A stretch of DNA of 13,744 nt. It comes from Methyloceanibacter sp. (GTDB taxonomy: Bacteria; Pseudomonadota; Alphaproteobacteria; Rhizobiales; Methyloligellaceae). Below are positions 1-6,781 of this stretch, in pieces (the first letter of the stretch is position 1; every line of letters begins with the position of its first letter). The stretch is taken from contig JANWJA010000049.1 of assembly GCA_025449615.1 (NCBI GenBank), positions 1 through 13,744 on the forward strand, read 5' to 3'. The translations under genes were made by a program, and so were the position numbers. The notes under the pieces were generated by a model that had not been told where the DNA came from, did no database searches, and was given only the letters and a program-made list of their open reading frames with translations.

Positions 1-169
1 CTTCATCTCGACGTTGAAGGGCGATGCCGTGCATCCGCCGGGTCCGAAACGTTGCGAGACCATGCGCAACTACTATAACGAGCTGGTTCAGAGCGGCGAG
101 GGTCAGACCGCGGCCGCGCCTCCTCCCGCCAAGCCCAAGACCAAGGCCAATACGCTGGCGCCGGAATAG
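1..169 (+). CDS. 3' end of an unidentified gene (partial)
   Basis: Reading from base 2, an open frame of 55 codons runs to a TAG at 167-169; the start lies outside the window. The visible residues include a polar part with one Cys (PGPKRCETMRNYYNEL) and then an Ala/Pro/Lys-rich tail ending in TLAPE. Such low-complexity tails are common at the C-terminus of small exported or envelope proteins in this group, but no domain is visible and I do not recognise the family. It lies 88 bp upstream of leuD on the same strand, separated by a hairpin-forming repeat followed by T-rich DNA, so it is probably a separate transcription unit. That it is a real gene is inferred from the open frame and plausible residue composition. 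Confidence 0.5.
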   Translation, partial: FISTLKGDAVHPPGPKRCETMRNYYNELVQSGEGQTAAAPPPAKPKTKANTLAPE

Positions 170-189
170 GCTCTATTGCCTTAGAAGCT

Positions 190-230
190 CGTCATGCCGG
201 GCTTGTCCCGGCCATCCACGTCTTTATTTT
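190..230 (+). repeat. Half-copy of a palindromic intergenic repeat, possible terminator
   Basis: The segment starts with CGTCAT and folds as CCGGG (197-201), a five-base loop, CCCGG (207-211), with an outer ATG/CAT pairing after one bulged base. It ends in ATCCACG and then a T-rich stretch (TCTTTATTTT, 221-230). It matches the left arm of the complete element at 12834-12930 (CGTCAT, hairpin, ATCCA), but no right arm follows. The hairpin plus T-rich tail could end transcription of the upstream gene. The repeat assignment rests on comparison within this window; the terminator role is inferred. Confidence 0.6.
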
Positions 231-257
231 GCACATAAATTCGCCTAGGACTTGGCC

Positions 258-863
258 ATGGAAAAATTCACCACGCTGACCGGCATCGCCGCCTATTTGC
301 CCATGATCAATGTCGACACCGACATGATCATCCCCAAGCAATATTTGAAGACCATCAAGCGCACCGGGCTCGGGTCCGGCCTGTTCGCAGAGCTTCGCTA
401 CGACGAAGCTGGCAAGCCGAAGCCGGACTTCGTGCTGCACAAGCCGCCTTACGACACTGCGAAGATTCTCATCGCCGGCGACAATTTCGGCTGCGGCTCA
501 AGTCGCGAGCACGCGCCTTGGGCGCTGCTCGATTTCGGCTTCCGCTGCATCGTCGCGCCGAGCTTCGCCGACATTTTCTACAACAACTGTTTCAAGAACG
601 GAATTTTGCCGATCACGCTGCCGCAGAGCCAGATCGACAAATTGATCGACGACGCTTCGCGCGGCGCCAACGCCACCCTCACTGTCGATCTCGAGCATCA
701 AGAGATCCGTGGGCCTGACGGCGGCGCGATCAAGTTCGACATCGATCCCTTCCTCAAACGCTGCCTGATCGAAGGCCTCGACGATATCGCGCTGACGCTG
801 GAGAAGCGCGAGCACATCGATCGTTTCGAGGAAGTTTCGCGCATGTCCCGCCCCTGGGCTTGA
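258..863 (+). CDS. leuD: 3-isopropylmalate dehydratase small subunit
   Basis: This is the small (swivelling-domain) subunit of isopropylmalate isomerase. With LeuC, which carries the 4Fe-4S cluster, it converts 2-isopropylmalate to 3-isopropylmalate in cytoplasmic leucine synthesis. The 201-residue product has the family's usual length. Visible signatures are [12 protein letters not shown] (19-30), the substrate-loop region [16 protein letters not shown] (75-90) and [14 protein letters not shown] (102-115). I chose the ATG at 258, giving MEKFTTLTG, because AGGA lies just upstream (247-250); a TTG two codons earlier is also possible. leuC is not in the window, so the two subunits are not adjacent, as is common in alphaproteobacteria. 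The stop is three bases from the stop of the convergent gene at 867, leaving no room for a terminator between them. Confidence 0.97.
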   Translation: MEKFTTLTGIAAYLPMINVDTDMIIPKQYLKTIKRTGLGSGLFAELRYDEAGKPKPDFVLHKPPYDTAKILIAGDNFGCGSSREHAPWALLDFGFRCIVAPSFADIFYNNCFKNGILPITLPQSQIDKLIDDASRGANATLTVDLEHQEIRGPDGGAIKFDIDPFLKRCLIEGLDDIALTLEKREHIDRFEEVSRMSRPWA

Positions 864-866
864 CGT

Positions 867-1307
867 TTAATCGAACGGCACCGGCGCGCTGCTCTGGTTG
901 ATCAATGATTTGCCGTCGCGCTTGAGTTCGAAGGCCGCCGTATAAGTCCCTTCCGGCCAGCCGCCTGCCGGCACGCCGGTCTTCCCCGCTTGCAGCAGCA
1001 GGCTCGCCTGATCCTCGGCGAGCTCTTGAATGTTGTGCAGTAACGACGCCTCACCGTTCTTGAGCGTGATCTCGACGCTATCGCCCTTCTTGAGATTGGT
1101 CGCGAGCACATAGGCCACGGCTGGCGTGTTGAAATGCGGCGTCGGCAATTTGTCGCCCTTGCGCAGTTCCTCTTCGCTTACCTTGTGGTCGGTGAGACCG
1201 AGGTTCAGGACTTTGGTCTCGCCCGACTCTGCGCGCAAATTGTGCGGCAAGATTGACAATCCGAGCACTCCAAGCACGATCGCTGCGGCGAGCAATCTCT
1301 TCTTCAT
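867..1307 (-). CDS. Secreted solo domain, paralogue of the neighbouring M23 peptidase C-terminus
   Basis: A 146-residue protein with an N-terminal signal peptide (MKKRLLAAAIVLGVLGLSI, cleavage probably near LRA-E), so likely periplasmic. The mature part aligns along its length with residues ~214-325 of the M23 peptidase encoded just upstream. Shared blocks are VLxLGxxDH, an NTP/QTP-x-VAYV-x-A-x-N-L-x-KGD block, a LLxAGK block, and GWPxGxY near the end. It lacks the peptidase zinc-binding part entirely. The start ATG (complement of 1305-1307) has a clear AAGGAG six bases upstream, and only 13 bases separate it from the peptidase stop, so the two are almost certainly co-transcribed. The domain's function is unknown to me. 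The fold looks like a small beta-rich extracytoplasmic module; binding to cell wall or partner protein is only a guess. Confidence 0.85.
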   Translation of the reverse strand: MKKRLLAAAIVLGVLGLSILPHNLRAESGETKVLNLGLTDHKVSEEELRKGDKLPTPHFNTPAVAYVLATNLKKGDSVEITLKNGEASLLHNIQELAEDQASLLLQAGKTGVPAGGWPEGTYTAAFELKRDGKSLINQSSAPVPFD

Positions 1308-1320
1308 TCCAGTCTCCTTA

Positions 1321-2298
1321 TCAATTCAACTCAAAAATCTTGTTCTCTTCGATCACCGTTTTGCCGCCGCGCGACACTTTCGTAGTTGCTTTGTAGCTGC
1401 CTTTTGGCCAACCGGCTTCCGGCGCCTTCTTGCCCGCGAACAGCAAAAATTGCGCTTTGCTGTGATCGAGCGTGGCGGAGTTGTTCTGCACCACGGCGCC
1501 GTCCTTGATCAGCGCGATCTGCACGATATCGCCCTTCTGCAAATTGATCGCCCAGACATAGGCGACCATCGGCGTCTGCGCCGAAGGTATCTTCATCTCC
1601 GCCCCCGTCTCGAGCTCCGTTACGTCGAGAGCATGGTCGGCAAAGCCGAGCCCGAGCACCGTGCCCTCTTTATAGGACAGCGCTGCTCTCGCCTCCTTGG
1701 ACCATAGCGTCGGTCCGTCCTTGCTGCACGCGGACTTGTCATCGGCGAGAAACGGATCGACCACCTTGTCGTCCTTGGTGACCTGCAGATGCACATGGGC
1801 AAAGGCCGCGTCGCCCGAATAGCCCACCTCGCCGAGCTTTGCGCCCGCGGCGACATGATCGCCCTTCTTCACCACGACCGAGCCCTTGCGCATATGGCAA
1901 TATTGCGTTTTCCACCCATCGCCGTGGTCGAGCATCACGCCGTTGCCGCATTCGATGTTCTTGACCGCTTTCTGGTCTTCGGCTGAGCGCACCAGATGGT
2001 CGTCCACCCCGTCTCGAAGCCCGACCACGGTCCCCTCGGCGGAAGCCTTCACCACGACGCCCTTCTCCACATCGGCGGTCGAGCGGATGCGAATATCGGT
2101 GCCTTTATGCCCATCATAAGTCTCTAACCCGCACGCGTAATCGAGCACGCCTTCCGTAGGGTCATGGTCGACATATTGCTGAATGAAACAGTCGGTTCCG
2201 GGCGTGCAATCGATCGGCTGGGCCAGCTCGAGCGCGAAAGCGGGCGCCGCGCCAAAGGCAGAGCCCACAGCGGCCAAAAACAGCGCCCTTGTCAGCAT
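1321..2298 (-). CDS. Secreted M23-family (LytM/lysostaphin-type) peptidase with C-terminal accessory domain
   Basis: A 325-residue exported zinc metallopeptidase candidate. Signal peptide at 1-22 (cleavage after AFA). The peptidase core spans about 58-182 and shows the expected zinc ligands: H64 and D68 in GHKGTD (HxxxD), and H170 in the HxH motif AHVHLQV (168-170), with H135 in TQYCHM as the further catalytic His. M23 enzymes cut peptide cross-links of peptidoglycan or other Gly-containing peptides; with all four residues present this copy is probably active. Residues ~214-325 form a separate domain repeated as the stand-alone protein encoded next at 867-1307. Several Cys pairs (31, 37, 56, 117, 134, 191) fit a disulfide-rich periplasmic protein. 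AGGGAG precedes the ATG. It is divergent from leuB, whose start is 55 bp away. Exact substrate unknown. Confidence 0.9.
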   Translation of the reverse strand: MLTRALFLAAVGSAFGAAPAFALELAQPIDCTPGTDCFIQQYVDHDPTEGVLDYACGLETYDGHKGTDIRIRSTADVEKGVVVKASAEGTVVGLRDGVDDHLVRSAEDQKAVKNIECGNGVMLDHGDGWKTQYCHMRKGSVVVKKGDHVAAGAKLGEVGYSGDAAFAHVHLQVTKDDKVVDPFLADDKSACSKDGPTLWSKEARAALSYKEGTVLGLGFADHALDVTELETGAEMKIPSAQTPMVAYVWAINLQKGDIVQIALIKDGAVVQNNSATLDHSKAQFLLFAGKKAPEAGWPKGSYKATTKVSRGGKTVIEENKIFELN

Positions 2299-2353
2299 CT
2301 CGCTCTCCCTTTACCCATCGCGGCAAGGTTCTAGCATAGGTACCAAGCCAATC

Positions 2354-3454
2354 ATGACAGTTTACAACGTGTCGCTGCTGCCCGGCGACGGGATCGGCCC
2401 CGAAGTGATGGCGGAAGTCTCGCGCCTGATCGATTGGGTTAACGCTAAAGGTCTCGCCAAGATCGAGACCGAGACCGACCTTGTGGGCGGCTGCGCCTAT
2501 GATTCCCATGGCGAGGCGATTTCCGATGCCACGATGCAGAAGGCGCTTGCCGCCGATGCCGTCATGCTGGGCGCAGTCGGCGGCCCCAAATGGGATGGCG
2601 TGGCTTACGACCAGCGCCCCGAGGCCGGCCTGCTCCGCTTACGCAAAGACCTCGAGCTGTTCGCCAATTTGCGTCCTGCGATCTGCTATCCGGCTCTTGC
2701 CGATGCTTCTTCGCTGAAGCGCGAGCTGGTCGAAGGCCTCGACATTATGATTGTGCGCGAGCTGACCGGCGGCGTCTATTTCGGCGAGCCGAAGACCATC
2801 ACCGATCTCGGTAATGGCCAGAAGCGCGCCGTCGATACGCAAGTCTACGACACTTACGAGATCGAGCGCATCGCGAGCGTCGCCTTCGAGTTGGCGCGGA
2901 AACGCCGCAACCAGGTCCACTCCGCCGAGAAGCGGAACGTGATGAAGACTGGCGTGCTGTGGAACGAGGTGGTGACCCGGCTGCATAAGGAACGCTACAG
3001 CGACGTGACGCTGCAGCACATCCTCGCCGACAATTGCGCCATGCAGCTCGTGCGCAATCCAAAGCAATTCGACGTCATCGTCACCGACAATCTGTTCGGC
3101 GACATGCTGTCGGACGAAGCGGCGATGGCCACGGGCTCGCTCGGCATGTTACCCTCGGCGTCGCTCGGCGCCGCGGATGCGCAAGGCCGCCGCCGCGCAC
3201 TCTACGAGCCGGTGCATGGCTCGGCCCCCGACATTGCGGGACGCGGCATCGCCAACCCCATCGCCACCATCGCGAGCTTCGCCATGTGCTTGCGCTATTC
3301 CTTCGATTCCGGCGCGACCGCCGACAGGATCGAGGCTGCCATCTCGAAAGTGCTGGACCAAGGTCTCCGCACCGCCGACATCAAGCAAGAAGGCTGCAAG
3401 ACCGTCTCCACCGCCGAGATGGGCAAGGCCATCCTGGCCGCTCTGGACAGCTGA
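2354..3454 (+). CDS. leuB: 3-isopropylmalate dehydrogenase
   Basis: This enzyme oxidatively decarboxylates 3-isopropylmalate with NAD+ to give the keto acid precursor of leucine (cytoplasm, Mg2+/Mn2+ dependent). The 366-residue product has normal length. Visible family residues are [10 protein letters not shown] (8-17), the substrate arginines R97, R107 (NLRP) and R136 ([10 protein letters not shown]), Y143, K198 (NVMKTG), the metal aspartates D226, D250 and D254 ([12 protein letters not shown]), and the NAD-site motif [12 protein letters not shown] (285-296). I chose the ATG at 2354 because it gives the canonical [13 protein letters not shown] start. The open frame continues 57 codons upstream, but that part overlaps the antisense M23 gene and looks nothing like LeuB. 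The Shine-Dalgarno is weak. Its promoter must lie in the 55-bp divergent gap with the M23 gene or inside that gene. Confidence 0.97.
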   Translation: MTVYNVSLLPGDGIGPEVMAEVSRLIDWVNAKGLAKIETETDLVGGCAYDSHGEAISDATMQKALAADAVMLGAVGGPKWDGVAYDQRPEAGLLRLRKDLELFANLRPAICYPALADASSLKRELVEGLDIMIVRELTGGVYFGEPKTITDLGNGQKRAVDTQVYDTYEIERIASVAFELARKRRNQVHSAEKRNVMKTGVLWNEVVTRLHKERYSDVTLQHILADNCAMQLVRNPKQFDVIVTDNLFGDMLSDEAAMATGSLGMLPSASLGAADAQGRRRALYEPVHGSAPDIAGRGIANPIATIASFAMCLRYSFDSGATADRIEAAISKVLDQGLRTADIKQEGCKTVSTAEMGKAILAALDS

Positions 3455-3504
3455 AACGTGCAAGCCCATATTCCGCCGCAACGAGAAGATAGGCGGAGGA
3501 AATC

Positions 3505-4200
3505 ATGACGCTGACGCGTGTCTCGATCGCAGCTTTCGCCGCTTTTTTCGCCGCCTGTCTTTGCGCGCAGGCGCAAGACGCGACCCCTCTGCCCGAACCC
3601 GCCGCGACGCCCGAGCCCGCCAATGCCGCCGACACGCGCGTGCTGACGCCCGAGGAGAAGGCCGAGAAAGAAGCGCGCAAGGCCTGCAAGAACAAGATTT
3701 GCGATATCTTGGCGACAAAAAATCCGCAAGGCGACGACGTTGCCTGCGACATCGTCAAGACCTGGCGCGAGGAGGACATTGTCAAGATGCTCGGCGGCCA
3801 AATCCAATGGCCCTGGGGCAAGGCGGTCTGCCAATCGAAGCTTGAAGTGAAGCGCGCGCCGCTAGCCAATGCCATGGGCGACGGCGAGCATGAGGCCGTG
3901 CTGCCGACGCAGAAGGTGAGCTGCAAGCTCTTCCAGAAGAAGGAGGGCGAGCCTTACGTGGTCGAAGTCGCAATGACACCGAAAGTGAGATTCAAGGATG
4001 GCAAGGCGGTCGAAGCCGCGCTCAACTGGGGCAACGCCACCGCGCCGCTTTTCGTCTATCCGCTGGTCTATGGTGGCACCGCGCTCGACAATTCGTCGAA
4101 CGTGCTCGGGCCTGAAGTCGTGCGCATGGTCAACGAGTTCCGCACCAAGAAATGCGCCGAAGTGAAAAACGAACTCCCAAGCGCCAAGCCGAACGAATAG
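3505..4200 (+). CDS. Exported Cys-rich conserved hypothetical protein
   Basis: A 231-residue protein that I cannot assign to a named family. Residues 1-23 form a signal peptide (hydrophobic Ala/Phe run, AQA-Q cleavage). Next comes a Pro/Ala-rich linker (~25-45), a charged stretch rich in Glu/Lys/Ala (49-60), and then a globular part to the C-terminus. The mature protein carries six Cys (61, 66, 81, 109, 140, 217), enough for three disulfides, which fits a periplasmic location. A strong GGAGGA lies just before the ATG. It starts 50 bp after leuB and is followed 27 bp later by the DoxX gene, so the three may share a transcript. No catalytic motif or membrane segment is visible beyond the signal peptide. 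A lipoprotein reading (Cys18 after FAA) is possible but less likely than cleavage at residue 23. Confidence 0.8.
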   Translation: MTLTRVSIAAFAAFFAACLCAQAQDATPLPEPAATPEPANAADTRVLTPEEKAEKEARKACKNKICDILATKNPQGDDVACDIVKTWREEDIVKMLGGQIQWPWGKAVCQSKLEVKRAPLANAMGDGEHEAVLPTQKVSCKLFQKKEGEPYVVEVAMTPKVRFKDGKAVEAALNWGNATAPLFVYPLVYGGTALDNSSNVLGPEVVRMVNEFRTKKCAEVKNELPSAKPNE

Positions 4201-4227
4201 CGATCTACACAACAAGAGGGATCACAC

Positions 4228-4608
4228 ATGGACGCCGCCTCCCCCTATCTCAAGCTCGCCGGCCGCGTGTTGCTGGCTGGGATGTTTATCCAGGCCGGCA
4301 TCGGCAAGATTTTCGGCTATGCGGGGACAGCCGAGCACATGACCCAGAGCGGCGTGCCTGCGGTTCTCTTGCCGCTGGTGATTCTGACCGAAGCCGGCGG
4401 CGGTCTTTGTGTTCTTCTGGGTTTGTGGACTCGCTATGCCGCGATCGCGCTCGCGGGCTTCACCGTGCTCGCCGGGATCATATTCCACTACCAGCCGGGC
4501 GACATGATGCAGATGATCAACTTCATGAAGAACATCACCATCGCCGGCGGCTTCCTGGTGCTGGCGGGTGCTGGACCGGGCGCCTACGCCCTCGACAATC
4601 GGCGCTGA
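4228..4608 (+). CDS. DoxX-family membrane protein
   Basis: A 126-residue inner-membrane protein with four predicted transmembrane segments (about 9-29, 44-66, 72-88, 101-118). It opens with the DoxX-like pattern LAGRVLLAGMFIQAGIGKI and carries further family features: TEAGGGLCVLLGLWTRYAA (54-72) and a short FHYQPGD loop before NFMKNITIAGG. DoxX proteins are small integral membrane proteins named from a thiosulfate:quinone oxidoreductase subunit of Acidianus; most bacterial members have no proven function, though some act in membrane redox or stress responses. AAGAGGG lies just before the ATG. The gene sits 27 bp after the secreted Cys-rich gene and 124 bp before asd. Family assignment is firm, role unknown. 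Confidence 0.9.
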   Translation: MDAASPYLKLAGRVLLAGMFIQAGIGKIFGYAGTAEHMTQSGVPAVLLPLVILTEAGGGLCVLLGLWTRYAAIALAGFTVLAGIIFHYQPGDMMQMINFMKNITIAGGFLVLAGAGPGAYALDNRR

Positions 4609-4684
4609 TACGGACCACCTCGTCGCGTTATTAGGGCTCCCGGCACACCCCGATCCTTTACTTTCGGCCCTCCTTCCAATACAT

Positions 4685-4715
4685 GGGCCGCAAGCCCGCG
4701 TGGCATTTCCACGCG
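4685..4715 (+). promoter_or_regulatory. Two abutting hairpins in the asd leader
   Basis: GGGC (4685-4688) pairs with GCCC (4694-4697) around a CGCAA loop. Immediately after, CGCGTGG (4697-4703) pairs perfectly with CCACGCG (4709-4715) around the loop CATTT. The second stem ends 17 bases before the asd ATG and about five bases before its GGGAG ribosome-binding site (4722-4726). The position would allow an effect on translation or a transcript end from the doxX side. There is no T-tract, so a simple terminator is unlikely. A regulatory role is inferred only. Confidence 0.35.
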
Positions 4716-4732
4716 AAAATCGGGAGTTGGTC

Positions 4733-5758
4733 ATGGGTTACAAAGTCGCCGTCATCGGCGCGACCGGCAATGTCGGGCGCGAGATGCTGAACATCCTCGA
4801 AGAGCGCCAATTTCCGGCAGACGAGGTGTCCGCCATCGCCTCGCGGAAATCGATGGGCGTCGAGGTGTCGTTCGGCGACAAGCGGCTGAAATGCCAGGAC
4901 CTGGCGAATTTCGATTTTCGTGGTGTCGACTTCGCGCTAATGTCGGCGGGCTCGGCCGTGTCCAAGGAATGGTCGCCAAAGATCGGAGTGCAAGGCTGCG
5001 TCGTCATCGACAATTCTTCGTGCTGGCGCATGGACCCTGACGTGCCGCTGATCGTCCCTGAGGTGAATGCCGACGCCGTCGCAGGCTTCCGCAAGAAGAA
5101 CATCATCGCCAATCCGAATTGCTCGACAGCGCAACTGGTCGTCGTGCTGAAGCCGCTGCATGACGCGGCCAAGATCAAGCGCGTCGTCGTCGCCACCTAC
5201 CAGTCCGTATCCGGCGCCGGCAAAGAGGCGATGGACGAGCTTTGGGATCAGACCAAGGGCATCTTCACCACGGCGGCGCCGACCCCAAGCAAGTTCTCCA
5301 AGCAGATCGCCTTCAACGTCATTCCTCACATCGACGTCTTCATGGAAGACGGCCAGACCAAGGAGGAATGGAAGATGATGGCGGAGACCAAGAAGATCCT
5401 CGATGCCAAGATCAAGCTCACCGCGACTTGCGTTCGCGTGCCGGTCTTTGTCGGTCATTCCGAAGCCGTCAATGTCGAGTTCGAGAACCCAATCACGGCG
5501 AAGCAGGCGCGGGAGGTCTTGCGCGAGGCGCCTGGAGTGCTCGTCGTCGATAAGCATGAGCCCGGCGGCTACATGACGCCGATCGAATGCGTCGGCGATT
5601 ACGCCACCTATGTCAGCCGCATCCGCGAGGACCAGACGCTCGACAACGGCCTGTCGTTCTGGGTTGTCTCGGACAATTTGCGCAAAGGTGCCGCGCTCAA
5701 CACGGTGCAGATCGCCGAACTCATCATCAACCGCAATCTGTTGAAGAAGGCTGCATAA
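4733..5758 (+). CDS. asd: Aspartate-semialdehyde dehydrogenase
   Basis: This enzyme reduces aspartyl-4-phosphate to aspartate semialdehyde with NADPH, the branch point to lysine/diaminopimelate, threonine and methionine. The 341-residue product is of normal length for the bacterial type. Seen: the nucleotide loop GATGNVG (9-15), the SAGSAVSKEW segment, NSSCWRMDPDVPLIVPEVN (94-112), the catalytic Cys130 in NPNCSTAQ, and the substrate/acid-base region RVPVFVGHSE with R235 and H242. I chose the ATG at 4733 because the protein then starts MGYKVAVIGATG and GGGAG lies seven bases upstream; the open frame runs 55 codons further up, without family resemblance. Two hairpins precede the ribosome-binding site. 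It ends 40 bp from the convergent carbonic anhydrase gene. Confidence 0.97.
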   Translation: MGYKVAVIGATGNVGREMLNILEERQFPADEVSAIASRKSMGVEVSFGDKRLKCQDLANFDFRGVDFALMSAGSAVSKEWSPKIGVQGCVVIDNSSCWRMDPDVPLIVPEVNADAVAGFRKKNIIANPNCSTAQLVVVLKPLHDAAKIKRVVVATYQSVSGAGKEAMDELWDQTKGIFTTAAPTPSKFSKQIAFNVIPHIDVFMEDGQTKEEWKMMAETKKILDAKIKLTATCVRVPVFVGHSEAVNVEFENPITAKQAREVLREAPGVLVVDKHEPGGYMTPIECVGDYATYVSRIREDQTLDNGLSFWVVSDNLRKGAALNTVQIAELIINRNLLKKAA

Positions 5759-5761
5759 GGG

Positions 5762-5782
5762 CGGAGGCTCGTCGGCCTCGCG
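5762..5782 (+). terminator. Weak hairpin between the convergent asd and carbonic anhydrase genes
   Basis: GAGGC (5764-5768) can pair with GCCTC (5775-5779) around TCGTCG, with a few extra G-C pairs outside if one base is bulged. It lies directly after the asd stop in a 40-bp convergent gap. It has no T-run on either strand, so intrinsic termination is doubtful. Confidence 0.3.
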
Positions 5783-5798
5783 CTCGAGCAGGTAACGC

Positions 5799-6437
5799 CT
5801 AGTCTTCGCGCAGATCGACGAATTTTCCGGTCTCATCGTCGAGCATGAGCAGCATTCCACTGCCGAGATCGAAATGCAGCCCGTGCAGCTGGAGCAGGCC
5901 ATCCGCCAAAGGCCTTTCGATGAACGGAAACGTGCGAAGCTTGGCGAGTGACGACCTGACACCGGCAAGCTCAAATGCCGTCTCCTCGCCGTAGGTGAAG
6001 CGGTCGCTCTCGACTAGCTTGAGATCGTCCAGCAATGTCAGCCAATTCCCGACGAAGCTATAGTCGAAGGATTTGGGGCGAGGCTTCGTCCGGTAGGCGT
6101 CGATGCCGCCGCAATGGGAATGTCCGAGCACGATAACGTTGGGGACCCTCAACTCTTGCACGGCGAATTCCAGCGCGGCGCTGGTTCCGTGGAATTTGCC
6201 TTGGGGCTCGTAAGGTGGCACCAGATTGGCCACATTGCGCACAATGAACAGTTCCCCCGGCTCGGCATCGAAGATCGCCGCAATGTCGATTCGCGCGTCG
6301 CAACAGCCGATCACCGTGGCGGCCGGCGATTGTCCGAGCTCGGCCAGCTGGATATAGCGGCCGCGCTCCGGCGCATGCCGGTCACGCAAAAACCGGCGGT
6401 AACCTTCCTTCAAGACCCGGGGTAAATCGGCAGTCAT
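5799..6437 (-). CDS. Beta-class carbonic anhydrase
   Basis: This zinc enzyme interconverts CO2 and bicarbonate, supplying bicarbonate for carboxylations. The 212-residue product is a usual size for the beta class. Zinc ligands are visible as C45 in CCDARID (the CxDxR motif, with the D47-R49 dyad), H106 and C109 in GHSHCGG. Other family features are FIVRNVANLVPP (64-75) and GTSAALEFAVQELRV (84-98). The doubled Cys (C45-C46, usually Cys-Ser) is a small oddity. There is no signal peptide, so it is cytoplasmic. AGAGG lies just before the ATG. It faces asd tail to tail and shares the 344-bp upstream gap with the divergent formate dehydrogenase gene. In an organism using the ethylmalonyl-CoA pathway, bicarbonate supply for crotonyl-CoA and propionyl-CoA carboxylation would be a sensible role (inference). 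Confidence 0.93.
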   Translation of the reverse strand: MTADLPRVLKEGYRRFLRDRHAPERGRYIQLAELGQSPAATVIGCCDARIDIAAIFDAEPGELFIVRNVANLVPPYEPQGKFHGTSAALEFAVQELRVPNVIVLGHSHCGGIDAYRTKPRPKSFDYSFVGNWLTLLDDLKLVESDRFTYGEETAFELAGVRSSLAKLRTFPFIERPLADGLLQLHGLHFDLGSGMLLMLDDETGKFVDLRED

Positions 6438-6781
6438 CTTGTCCTCTGCGCGGGAACATTCCAGGCCCGCCCGAGTTTGTCTAGCCGGACAGTCGGACGC
6501 AAATGTCGCACGGAGGCCTTGATCGGGGAACCTGATCGAGCATTCGCGGGCGTCTACTTGATTCTTACGTCGCGACGACGATGCTGAGCCTGCCCAGCAA
6601 ATGAGACGCGATCGTTATTCGCGCCCGCTGGCACAGGAAACGTTAAACAAGGATGGAGCAGGCGCCACCAACGCGCCAACCTGCTTCCAAATTGTCACGA
6701 CACGGGGGAGCGGTTCACAACTGGCTCGCGTAAACTTTGTGCGCGCTCCGCTCCCTTGCGTCACACCAAGAGGAGTTGACC
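6438..6781. promoter_or_regulatory. Divergent intergenic region between carbonic anhydrase and formate dehydrogenase
   Basis: This 344-bp gap holds no convincing gene; an open frame at 6601-6867 overlaps the fdh start and resembles nothing known. It must contain promoters for both flanking genes. Seen directly: an inverted repeat 6519-6527/6531-6539 (TTGATCGGG, GAA, CCTGATCGA; all nine positions pair if G-U pairs are allowed) and a perfect 10-base palindrome CGTCGCGACG at 6568-6577. An A/T-richer stretch with TAAACT at 6731-6736 could be a -10 element for fdh, but no good -35 stands at the right distance. Assignments here are tentative. Confidence 0.4.

Noticed and set aside
2183..2353. 57-codon upstream extension of leuB
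   Set aside because: It is antisense to the signal-peptide end of the M23 gene and unlike any LeuB; the ATG at 2354 gives the canonical N-terminus.
4568..4732. 55-codon upstream extension of asd
   Set aside because: It overlaps the end of doxX and contains the two hairpins; the family start and a Shine-Dalgarno are at 4733.
4937..5974. 345-codon open frame antisense to asd
   Set aside because: It covers asd and runs into the carbonic anhydrase in another frame; both real genes have full family signatures.
6629..6646. Possible sigma-54 promoter (TGGCAC) upstream of fdh
   Set aside because: The -12 element (TTGC at the right distance) is missing.
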